DNA of 64,000 bases. Source: Theristus sp. LFF4_11 (lineage: Eukaryota; Nematoda; Chromadorea; Monhysterida; Xyalidae). Each line of letters starts with the position of its first letter. Position 1 is the first letter of the stretch. A model generated the notes under the pieces. It made no database searches. It saw only the letters and a program-made list of their open reading frames with translations, and had not been told where the DNA came from. The DNA lies in the NCBI GenBank assembly GCA_030248135.1, contig JASANC010005440.1, forward strand, positions 186,001 through 250,000, in the 5' to 3' direction. This document shows, one piece after another, positions 42,796-51,617 of this stretch. Made by a program: the position numbers and the translations under genes.

Positions 42796-45700
42796 GAAAC
42801 CGCAACAACCCGCTTTTGTGCCACCAACATCGCCACAACAGCTACAGCCGTCTGCAATTCGGTTGTCGCAAGAGGCACAGAATGGTAAATGATGTTAAAA
42901 ACTCAACAAATAAAGCTTGAAAAGAGAAACTTCACTCAAGCTGAATTTAGCTGTTAGCTTAGGCTTGCACAGTATTGAATTCTGTGTTCCGTATCCATGA
43001 TTTCTCGCAATGTTCCTTTCATTACAGCTGCAAAAGTGCACGCTGAGCAACGGTACCTGCAAGCGCGTCACCTTGGCATCGCCGAGCCGCAGGCACGCTT
43101 GATCTATCAACAAGCTTTGCAGCAGGTTAGGCCGCTAGTGACAAGGTTGCAGTGCCTTTTGTTGATTGGTTGAGTTGGGATTGAGTGATTTTAGGACTGT
43201 CTGACAACGGAGGCTGACTTGGAAAAAGTTTATTGATTTTCTGAATTCTTTGAAACCCAAGTTTTACACTCAATCTCAGCAACTAGTTCAACCAGGGGCA
43301 CATTGCTGATGACAAGAATTGATTGGAAGTTTCTGATCAGGATGCACTCCTCTTCAAAGGGTTGACCTCGCCGACATGCAGCAAGATTGTTTGCATATTT
43401 CTGTTCATTTTAGTCGAACACTGCTACTCAGTCCCTGATTGGTGGACAGATTGGCTTTCCAATCAGCAACTTTCAGGCGCTGGCATCCGCACAGGCACAA
43501 CAACAACAACAACAACAGCAACAGACAGCACTGATTCAACAACAACAACAGCAACAGACAGCACTGATTCAACAACAACAACAGCAACAACAACGAGAAC
43601 AGGAGGAGAAGAAGAAACGCGAGCAAGAGGAGAAACAGAAACGGGAACAGAAACGATTGCAGGAGATTGAGAATGAGCGCGCGAGACAGCAGCAGGCGGC
43701 ACACGCGCAGGCGCAGGTGCAGCGGGAAACTCGAAATTGGCTTTTGGAAAAACTCAGTTCAAGAATTCAAATTTCTATCTGCTGATTGGCTGCAGCGGAC
43801 TAGTGGACCAATAAGCATGGCCGGTTCAAACTGAACAATAAAAGAGGTGCACACTTTTGATCGAGTGAGTTTTGATTTGGTGTTCCTTGTTGATCGCCAC
43901 TGCATTGGCGCTTGAAATTTTGCAGCTGTCTCCTTTGGAACACAGACCACAGACTGATTGATGAGAGTGTCGCACAACACCATTCACCATATCAATTTGC
44001 TTGATTTCTTTTGTGTCACCATAGAAATTGAACATCATGCATTATTCATTTCAATTTTCGCGTTCAGGCTCAAGCGCAAGCGCAAGTGGTCGCCGCTGCG
44101 GCGCTACTACAACAGCAGTTCGCTGAGCAACACGCGCAACAGCAGCGCCAGCAGCAGCAGCAGATGTTGCTCGAGCAACAGCGATTGGCCGCCATGCAAC
44201 AGCAGCGAGATCGCGAGTCTGTGCACGGGTTTTTTTTTCATGAACGATTCCATTGGGTTTTGAATGACGGACGAAACTAGGCGCATTGAGTTCTGATGGA
44301 TATTATATGCAACTCGCTGATTGGTTGGTTGCACTTGTTGCGTGCATTCTATCCAGACAAACGGCCCGCCTGCGCAGAATGCACGCATCAACTGCACGTG
44401 TGTGTGCAACCAACCAATCAGTTGTATATATTATCCAAGTGGACTGTACAGTCCGTGTCTATATCATATGCAATCAGCTGATTGGTTGGTTGGTGACCAT
44501 GCATTCTGGGCAGGACAGACTCCATGCGCCTCTACAGCAATGCGATGCACCGGAATGCATGCATCACGTGTGCACCAGCCATTCAATCAACATGATGTGA
44601 ATATAGATCGTGTGGTCGTTTTTACATTCACCATTGTTTCGTTTCAGAGCAGCGCACGAGCGCCTACGAATGCAACAGCAACTGCAACAGTTGATGGCCT
44701 CGCCAAACGCGCCCGCAACGCCACAGCGGGTGGTCACACCAGAATTGCCAGCTTTTGTTAGTGTCATTTTTTTCGGTTTTTTTCTGGGATTTTTGAACGT
44801 TTTGTATTGAGGAGATCACCAATCAGTCAAGTGAGTGTATTTGCTGGTTTAAATAGTCGCTTTTCGCTATCTGCAGTTTATACCGCGGTATCCCTTCCCC
44901 CCCTAAATCGACAATGCGTCGGACACCAAGCAGGAAACGTTCTGCAGTTCTTCCCGGCACTGTAACTAACGCGTTTTGTTTGAACTAAAGAGTATTGTGT
45001 ACTATCTAAAATGTCCAAACATTCCAGTTGAAGCAACAACAACAACAGCACGACCAACAACAGCAGCAACAGTTCACGGCTGCGCTGCAGCCACAGTCGC
45101 GTAGCATCGTGCACGGCACCGCGGGAATGCCCGGTCGGTGAAACAAATGATGCAATCGAATGAAGTTGTCTTTCAGATTAAGCAGTCCGGTTCATTTCAT
45201 GTTTTTTTTTCCAAAATTCTGAAGGCAGTGTTTATTGTTTGCTGTAACTTGCCACCATTCTTCTGCAGGGCCACCTCGTAGTTCACCCTCAGTCGTTCAG
45301 CAAACACCATCGCTGCATTTGCAACAGGCGCAAATGGACCCGATGCACGCACAGCACGGTCTGTTCTGAGAGTAATAGCTTTTGTTTTGGTCCCAAGACT
45401 CGTTGCGCGCGTAGATCGGTGGTAAACAGTTTCATGTTATAGGCGGGAACTCAAAATTAGTAAAGTGATCCGAGTCCCCTTAATAGGACCAGGTCACTTA
45501 TGCTGTTTTGAATTACCACATAAAGCTTGAAACTAGCTTCCTGTCCACGTGTGCAAACGCACTGAGTCGCAGAACCCCAAAACATTGATAATAATAGCTG
45601 ATTGGTTGGTGCAGGCATTCTATGCAGACCAAACTTCGACGAACTCAGCTCAGCAGTTTATGCACAGAATGCATGCACCAACCAATCAGCCAGTTGGATA

Positions 45701-46804
45701 TGTCATGGAGTTAGACGGTACAAATACAGACGACCACAAAAAAACAGACACACTCATCCACGCACAGGAATGCTGCGCACGTCGACGCCGGGCGGTCAGC
45801 TGCTGACGAAAGCGGCTATGAAGCAGTTCCCGCAGCAGGCGACAGCGGTGACGCATCACGTTGAGCCGCAGCAGACGTCGCCGTTGCTGCGAGACCGCGC
45901 GAACACGGGCTCGTCCGCACGGTCGGTGGCTTGCGGTTTTTTTGCGGTTTTTGTGGTTTGCTTTGAACTTTTTGTCATGTTTTTCAGCACAACGCCGTCA
46001 AACGTGCCGACTGCGTCGCAACACCAGATCGCGCAAGATCGTAAGTGTGGCCTCTGCTGGTTTTTTTTTGTAAAAACGAGAGAATAAGCTATTCATAAAT
46101 AATACGAAACCGCTTTTTTGACTTTTTTGAAAGCAGTGGTTATTTGTTTTATTTGGTTTTGTTTTAAACAATCTCATTGGTTTCATTTCTGTAATTGCGC
46201 CATTTCCAACTTTATCTTCTTTTGACATTCCACCTTTGCAGCGTCCAACTGGTTGAACGACATCATCCATCGTAACATCCGGTCGCCGGCCGCTTCGACT
46301 GGACTCGATTTTTCGTTCCTTGCGGCTCCGTCTGGTGGTGCAGCGGGTTCGTTCCGAGGGTTCAGTAAATTTTGCTCACCTCGCACTGTTTCGGCGGTTG
46401 TTTAGCTTGATCTGTCGTGGATGTGAGCAGTGTAAGTGTTTGTTTTAGTTCGCTCGGTTTTGCCGTGTTGTTATAGCGTTGTTGTCTTGTGCTCTGGCGG
46501 TTGTGCGTGTGACAATAATAGTTTTTAGAAGTTTTTCGGCGTGGCATCCACGAACAAAAAAAAACACATCTGCTCATCCAAACCAAATCACCCTACCCTA
46601 CATGTTTAGCCTTATCGCGCTCGACCGCCGGCACCTCGCCGACTCCGCCCACATTCTCGACGGCAACACCGACATCGACGACCGCTGGCGGTTTTCCCAC
46701 GAAACACCAACAGCAACGCTCTGTCACACCGATGCGTCCGCCCTCAGCGCACACCGGCGCCATCGCGGTCAGCGTCAATGTCGCCCAACAACAACAACAA
46801 CACC

Positions 46805-46842
<38 letters not shown>

Positions 46843-49527
46843 CCGCAACAACCGCAACAACAACAACCGCAACAGCAGCAGCTGCTACTGAAACCGACCG
46901 TGTCCAGCAGTCGTCTGAGCAGCGGCAGTGGATCACCAGCCACGCTGCACACGCCGCCGATCCACGTCGCGACACAGCCGAATCGGCCGCCGTCGATTTC
47001 GTCGGTCGAATCGGCGACCACTGGTATAAAAACTGTTGCTAGTGTGTGTAGCACTAGTGCTATTGGAAGACTTGTGCACTTTCGTGACAGTCATGGTTTA
47101 CACTTTTCACCACTGTCACGTGGCTTTTCGTTCGATTTCGATTCGGAATCACAAAATAACCACGCAACCACGCTGGCACGCATGCGTTTTGTTACGAGGG
47201 TTAAAGAGTGTTTCCTGGTGAACTGCGCAATGCGCGACATTAGTCAGCAGACGAAACCTTGTGTCAAAAAAGTGCATGGTCTTCCGATTGGAACTTGCTA
47301 GAACCCATCAGAGAAGTATGACGTGAACTGTTGTGATGTTGTGCTGGTGTTCTTGTGCGGTAGTGAGCAGCCATTCATTACTGCTTGTTGACTTTAACGA
47401 CAGGGCTGCATTTGATGTTGTTTGCTGTTCTCTGGAGATGATTGTTTTGCAGTTTTTTTTTATTGTTTCTGTTTCGCTCGTTTTTGTCGTTGTTGTCTGG
47501 ATGAATCCAAACCAATAATAACAAGTGACAGACATGAGTGCGTTTCCGATTTTTAAGAGCTGCAAACGCACGAATCTCATCCGAGCAGAAATTCTAACGT
47601 CTCACCAGAGCAGAGTTTACCGAAACGCGCGTTTTTCCAGCGACCAACATCATGTCGCACATTGACCGCGTGATCAGCAGTCAGGTGGCACCAGCCGTCT
47701 CGATACCAACCACGCCAGCGCAAACACAGGTGAACAAAAAAACGTAGTTTTGACGCGAGCCTAACGCGCCATTCATGAACCTGACACCTGACGCGTCACC
47801 TTCACGTTACCGGACTTCAGGTCTTAGTGTGCGTAGTGCTGGCTACACTACGCCGGAGACCCACTGCAAACTCAGTCGACTCGACATCCCGAACCTCCTA
47901 GTTTCAGCCTGGTCTCTCCACCACCACCATCAAACAAGAACGCGCCAGTGCGACGGCGACCCCGTGCGCGCCGGTGGCAGCCGGTAGCAGCAGTTCCTAC
48001 GGAATCTATGACATCGAGCCGGTCAGTCCAGATGACGGCGAGACGTTGGGCCAACAGCAACAGCAGAACACGACCAGGGACGCGCGAACGCCCGGTTGGT
48101 TACGCAGTGAAGGTTTGTTGTGGCTCTACGTCCACGAAAATTTCGTGTTTGCCCGTGTCGATAGGAAGATCAGTTTAGATTGCTATAGGTTAGGTTGGTT
48201 TTGTGGTTTCAAGCTTCAAGCTTGCTGCGGTCACGAACAGGTTTCGGTATCTACCGTATTCGGTCTTGAACGACATTGCTGCGTCCCTGATCGTTGTGAA
48301 AGATTACTTACAGCTGCTCCGTTTCTACGTCTTGGCTGATTTGCCGTCTCCTTTGCAATGATATCTGTACTGTCACGAAGTTTTAGGCGAGACGCTGAAC
48401 TGCTTCACCCAGACTATGACATCTCTTATTGTAAAAACACTTTCGGCAGTTCTGCCGTGGTGTCCGTCGCACTGACGAGCCAGGGGGCAAGCGTTTACCT
48501 GGCGAGACCGCAAACAGCGAACTTCATATTCTGCCGCAGCATTCGTCTGAATGACATGAAAGTCAACCGAATCAACACCATTGTCCGATTTCAACGTTTC
48601 ACCGGCGTCTCAGGCTCCTCGATCGGTTGTGCGAGTGTGCCCCCTCCGTCGTCGACGCGGTGCACGCGCGTGCCAACACCAGCGCCGGCGCCACCGGCCG
48701 TGCTGACCGTCTACAACGTGTTCAGTCTGCCGCCGGACGCGCTGGTGGACGCGCATGCAATGTCCTATCACAGTCCGTCGGTCACTGGTTGGTTGGTTTT
48801 AGTTGGCACTGGACCGGTTTTTTATTGGTTTTGTTTTCGTTTTGAACGCGGCAACATGGCTGTGGTGAATAGAATGTGCACAGCGGAGGTGTCAGTTCAG
48901 TGGGTCAGCGGCGTAGCTTCGATTGGGCAACTTGTTGGCTTATATTGTCTGGTAGATAAGTGACGGTTTCGAAGCGCGGTTTCGGATTGAGATCATTGAG
49001 GCTGCTGGCTGAGCGACTTACAGCATCGACGCAGCCAATCAGCGCGCTTCATTTGAATACGCGCATGCGCTTCACCATTCACCAACACTCGTAACTTTTC
49101 CCTCTTTCCCCTGCAGCGTCCTATTCAAGCGGCGCCAGCAGCGTAAGCGGCGTCAGCGCCACGAATGTGCCAACGTGCCAACTGCGCGTCGGATCAACGG
49201 CGGCGTCGACGCCGAACACCGCTGGATCGGAGGTGCCCGGGTTTTTTCTGGCATTTTTGTTCGTGCCTGCATTAGTGAAGACGTTATGGGGGTGCGTTAA
49301 GTTGAGATGTAGAGATTATCAGAGCAGCTAACATAGTGCAGCTTACACACCCTAGACCCTAATCGTGCAACTAAACCGGCATTCATGAAGCAGCATTTAG
49401 TGACCGCGTAGCTCTGTTTTAACACACGCGTCGGCGTCACTGATAAATTTCTTACTTTTTTTAGGAAGCAGCATTGGCAGTTGCAAACTTGCCGACTTAC
49501 GAGCCGTTGTCGGATGATGAGTCTTAA
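27832..49527 (+). CDS. NCOR: Nuclear receptor corepressor, NCoR/SMRT/SMRTER family
   Basis: Forty-five exons, 2266 codons. Exons: 27832-28023, 28529-28609, 28789-28891, 30396-30472, 30913-31077, 31371-31544, 31723-31842, 32191-32276, 32377-32463, 32646-32820, 33272-33402, 33851-33962, 34264-34374, 34526-34610, 34818-34995, 35217-35332, 35472-35502, 35888-36002, 36451-36559, 36845-36960, 37499-37801, 38276-38453, 38784-38891, 39421-39589, 39953-40078, 40432-40612, 40823-40873, 40925-41048, 41615-41799, 42032-42884, 43028-43125, 43477-43716, 44068-44228, 44648-44756, 45028-45133, 45269-45358, 45768-45921, 45988-46040, 46242-46346, 46610-47023, 47641-47729, 47908-48094, 48614-48787, 49117-49232, 49465-49527. 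Order: coiled coil (~170-206), SANT1 (~468-520, DCVHYYYLTKK), Cys-rich CxxC segment (~567-713), SANT2 (~757-865), TGSLTQGTP motif (~1197), polyQ exon (~1264-1547), CoRNR-like LNDII (~1889) and IDRVI (~2064), C terminus YEPLSDDES. Family role: scaffold recruiting HDAC3 to unliganded nuclear receptors. Small exons at 34526, 35472 and 40823 are least certain. Confidence 0.93.
29097..30252. mobile_element. hAT-like non-autonomous element, 7-bp repeat TGACACA
   Basis: Terminal inverted repeats TAGGGGTGG and CCACCCCTA with subterminal GGTATAAAAAACGG / CCGTTTTATA words. TGACACA stands on both sides (29090-29096 and 30253-30259), 7 bp exact, one short of the hAT norm. The interior has a short Ser/Asp-rich open frame near 29394-29603 that could be a remnant but has no recognisable domain. 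It lies in NCoR intron 3. Confidence 0.8.
30661..30780. repeat. Dispersed repeat (TTTCGCGAAAAAGC family), copy 1
   Basis: TTTATTTCGCGAAAAAGCAAGG, AAACTGTGTGAAT and ATTCGGAGACC recur in the same order at 62440-62545. It lies in NCoR intron 4. Confidence 0.6.
33031..33113. mobile_element. Short palindromic MITE (GGCATTCATGAAGC family)
   Basis: GGCATTCATGAAGC at the left pairs with GCTTCATGAATGCC at the right, and the centre GACGCGCAGCTGTGTTG / AACATAGCCACGCGATC pairs imperfectly. Copies at 41845 and 49379. It lies in NCoR intron 10. Confidence 0.75.
39062..39150 (-). mobile_element. SINE family A, head fragment, inverted
   Basis: Reverse complement of the tRNA-like head: CTCGTGGCCTCGGTGGTAGC then GATCCGGCCCCGCCGAGG. 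It stops after the head and faces the next copy at 39204 head to head across a C/A-rich spacer. Confidence 0.75.
39204..39373 (+). mobile_element. SINE family A copy with CAA tail
   Basis: GTTAGACTCTTG, GGGGGATCGAGCCCCG, GGGTGTATAGGCAC, TTCTCTGGGTTAGCC and a (CAA)n tail match the copy at 5616; the first bases of the A box are missing. The tail lies about 48 bp before the acceptor of NCoR exon 24 (39421). Confidence 0.85.
39689..39750. repeat. Dispersed repeat (AAACCAATAATAACAAGTGA family), copy 1
   Basis: ATCCAAACCAATAATAACAA, then GAGTGCGTTT...TTTTTAAGAGCTGCAAACGCAC, is shared with 47505-47574. GTGCGTTT and AAACGCAC form a small inverted repeat. NCoR intron 24. Confidence 0.7.
41845..41926. 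mobile_element. Short palindromic MITE (GGCATTC family)
   Basis: CACTTGAGCGGCATTCGTGAA at the left and a pairing TCGTGAATGC at the right, with the centre TGACGCGTAGCTGTGTTG / AACATAGCTACGCGGTCA forming a long hairpin. Lies in NCoR intron 29. Confidence 0.75.
42046..42810 (+). repeat. Coding CAA/CAG repeat (polyglutamine) in NCoR exon 30
   Basis: Mixed CAA and CAG codons interrupted by Lys, Glu, Leu, His, Met and Pro. The longest uninterrupted stretch is 33 glutamines (42671-42769). The region accounts for about 250 residues. Codon mixing argues for selection or age, not a fresh CAG expansion. Confidence 0.95.
44300..44446. mobile_element. Palindromic MITE, CCAATCAG family
   Basis: CTCGCTGATTGGTTGGTTGCAC pairs with GTGCAACCAACCAATCAG across an internal GCATTCT / AGAATGC hairpin. 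Its right end GGACTG abuts TA and then CAGTCC of the next copy, so two copies share one TA. The left end is unclear. Confidence 0.65.
44449..44610. mobile_element. Palindromic MITE, CCAATCAG family, adjacent copy
   Basis: Starts CAGTCCGTGTC after a shared TA, then CAATCAGCTGATTGGTTGG, GCATTCTGGGCAG and a diverged right arm. It ends just before the acceptor of NCoR exon 34; the right terminus is not defined. Confidence 0.6.
45405..45590. repeat. Dispersed repeat shared with 50632-50766
   Basis: CTGTTTTGAATTACCACATAAAG, TTGAAACT, TTTCCTGTCC-like and CATTGATAATAA blocks reappear in the same order in the TMEM234 intron. Class unknown. Confidence 0.55.
45588..45704. mobile_element. Palindromic MITE, CCAATCAG family
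   Basis: AGCTGATTGGTTGGTGCAGG with GCATTCTATGCAG pairs with GCACAGAATGCATGCACC and AACCAATCAGCC. The termini are degraded. Confidence 0.6.
47505..47574. repeat. Dispersed repeat (AAACCAATAATAACAAGTGA family), copy 2
   Basis: Second copy of the block at 39689, in NCoR intron 40. Confidence 0.7.
49379..49450. mobile_element. Short palindromic MITE (GGCATTCATGAAGC family), right end decayed
   Basis: GGCATTCATGAAGCAGCATTT, TGACCGCGTAGCTCTGTT and ACACACGCGTCGGCGTCACT match the copies at 33031 and 41845. It ends about 15 bp before the acceptor of the last NCoR exon. Confidence 0.6.
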
Positions 49528-50045
49528 AATTTTTGAAGCATACCGTGATCTTGACATTTTTGTTTTTTAAAGCGATATTATATGCTGTAAAGTGATTTGT
49601 TACGTGTTTCATTGTTTGTTTACCCGTTACTAGCTTTCTACTGCTATCCTGTTTGAGTGCTGGAAAAATTGCCGCTTGTTTTCTTTTGGCAGAAACTTTC
49701 TGCGAATTTAATCCGTTTGTGATCTTTATTTATTTGAAACTTGTCTCATCTCTCCTGCGAAATATAAATTGCGGCGTGAGGGGCTGAATCATCGCATCTT
49801 ATTAACGCTTAAACAACGTGTCATTCAATGTTGACAAAACCAACGAATGAGGTTTACTTGGCGTTTCGCGTTATTCCATTGCGTTGCATCTTTATAAAGA
49901 AAGTTACCGACTCTTGTAAGTCTGTGGCGTAGCTTGCACGATAAGAAAAAAATAACCATATAATTATCCACTATATAAGTTATTTAAGAGATTCCGGTCA
50001 TATCAAGCTAGAGAGGAAAAGAAGCTTTGAAAAAAAAAAGAAAAA
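49528..50045. other. Intergenic spacer NCoR to TMEM234
   Basis: About 520 bp of AT-rich sequence in the same orientation as both genes. It should hold the NCoR 3' UTR and the TMEM234 promoter; no canonical AATAAA was found close to the NCoR stop. Confidence 0.6.
49971..49980 (+). promoter_or_regulatory. Candidate TATA box of the TMEM234-like gene
   Basis: CTATATAAGT lies about 70 bp before the start codon at 50046. A start site 25-30 bp downstream would leave a 5' UTR of roughly 40 nt. This is motif evidence only. Confidence 0.45.
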
Positions 50046-51079
50046 ATGTCCGACCAGCCAGTAGCAGCGACGCCAACAATCGGCTCATGGGATGTCGCAT
50101 CCATGATTGTGGTGGCGTTCATTTGGGGTGCCAGTAACCCATTCGTGAAACGAGGCAGCTCTTATGCGCATCACGACAACGGTGTGTTTTGTGTTGTTTT
50201 TCTTCTCGTCATTTTTTTGTTTGTGCGCCTTGGTTTTTTTAAATTTATTTCAAGAAAGACTAGCCAGCGTCGACCTGTTCAATGCGTCTCATCTTGTCAG
50301 TTGTTTCCATTCCAGCACACGACGTGCATTGGTGCTTGCAGCCGTTACACTTTCTGTATCGCCTGTTACTCGACTGGAGGTTTACGCTCCCACTCTTAAT
50401 CAACCAGCTTGGATCAGTGCTGTTCATATTTTTAGTGGTCAGTTGCTGGGTTTTTTTCTGGTTGCAATGTCCCGCCAATCTATTCACCCGATCAGTGTGT
50501 TCCGTTTTTTTGATACGACTAACCATTCAATCAGCTGACTACATGGTAAGCTCCATTACAATCTTCAGCTTCTTGTGCGTGGTACAGCAGAACCAGAATT
50601 GGTTATTTTTGGTTTCGGAGACTCCGATCCGTTGGTGATCGTCCGCTAAATTTGACTGAGTCAACTTCGGCTGTTTTGAATTGCCGCATAAAGATTGAAA
50701 CTCGTTTCCTTTCGACGTCTCCAAACGCATTTCAGTCACGGAACCCGAAGCATTGATAACAACAACTCATGGCATGGGCATTGGCTCACGGGGTCGCCCA
50801 ATACACCCACAAGTCCACAACGAATCACCGAATTTTAATACCGTCGAGTTTCTGGAACCAGTGTGGGAGCCACAAACGCAACAAAACCACAGAAAAACAA
50901 ACAAGAAATCTTTCCAGGCACGTCTGCCCATGACAATCGCCGGTCCGACCGTGAATTCGTTAACGTTCGTTTTTACGGCCCTCTGCGGCAGTCTACTCGG
51001 CGAGAGACCGTTGGACAAGAGCACTTTCCTCGGCGCCTCACTTGTCTGCGCGGGTATTGCGATCTGTTTAGCGTGTTGA
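50046..51079 (+). CDS. TMEM234: Transmembrane protein 234-like (TMEM234)
   Basis: Exons 50046-50181, 50316-50437 and 50918-51079; 139 codons plus stop in matching phase. The start is the first ATG, in an A-rich context. Four hydrophobic segments are visible: VASMIVVAFIWGASNPFVKR, a second around FTLPLLINQLGSVLFIFLV, a third around SLTFVFTALCGSLLGE, and a last one ending LVCAGIAICLAC. The G(A/G)xxPxxKR of the first segment, LLxNQxGS of the second and the LGExxxxxxxxGxxLxxxGI pattern at the end match the TMEM234 family, a small drug/metabolite-transporter-like family of unknown transport function. Length is near the family norm. The gene follows NCoR head to tail and converges on the kinase gene. 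Intron 2 holds a copy of a repeat also at 45405. Confidence 0.88.
50632..50766. repeat. Dispersed repeat shared with 45405-45590
   Basis: CTGTTTTGAATTGCCGCATAAAG, TTGAAACTCGTTTCCTT and GCATTGATAACAACAA correspond to blocks near 45500-45590. Confidence 0.55.
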
Positions 51080-51617
51080 CAGATGACAGCTATTGACAGC
51101 CAGACAGGGTGACTTGAGACGATGGGTGGAATGGATGTGTGCGGCTCAGCTTGTTTACATGGGGGCTTAGCGTGTTGAGCGATTCTGAACACGGTGCTGA
51201 CCCTGTTGACTCTGCAAACTCACCAAAAAAATGCGAGGCTTCAGCGACTGAAAAGTTCAGCTGAAACGGCCGACCAAACACAAAACACTTATTTGTATGC
51301 AACGTCCAAATCATATGGAACAGAAAATCGCCGAGGATTTCAACAAAGATTATCCAATTTTGCTTTCATTTATTTTTGACTGACTTAGCGTTGCTGTCTT
51401 TTGCCAAACAGTTGACTCAAGAAGCGAGATTAGAATGAGCGTTGCAGTTTATTTTCATTTTGAACATAGAAATTCATATGATCTTCAATACATAAATATT
51501 TGGGCATCACATTTTTGGAATGCTATTTTTCCACGAACTAAATGAAACAGCAGCAAGCGTTAAGAATGTTTTGTGTCTGCCGACCGAAAATATTTCCAAT
51601 ATACAAAAAAATGTATT
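51080..51617. other. Convergent 3' spacer TMEM234 / STK16-like
   Basis: Holds both 3' UTRs. TTTATT at 51448-51453 is an AATAAA poly(A) signal for the minus-strand kinase, 165 bp past its stop. No other structure seen. Confidence 0.55.

Noticed and set aside
42102..42878. Long Val-rich minus-strand open frame opposite the polyQ exon
   Set aside because: It is the mirror of CAA/CAG repeats (GTT/TTG/CTG) and has no family features; the plus-strand exon is in frame with NCoR.
48358..48963. 201-residue continuous frame
   Set aside because: Only its middle (48614-48787) fits the NCoR splice pattern; the flanks read through intron sequence.
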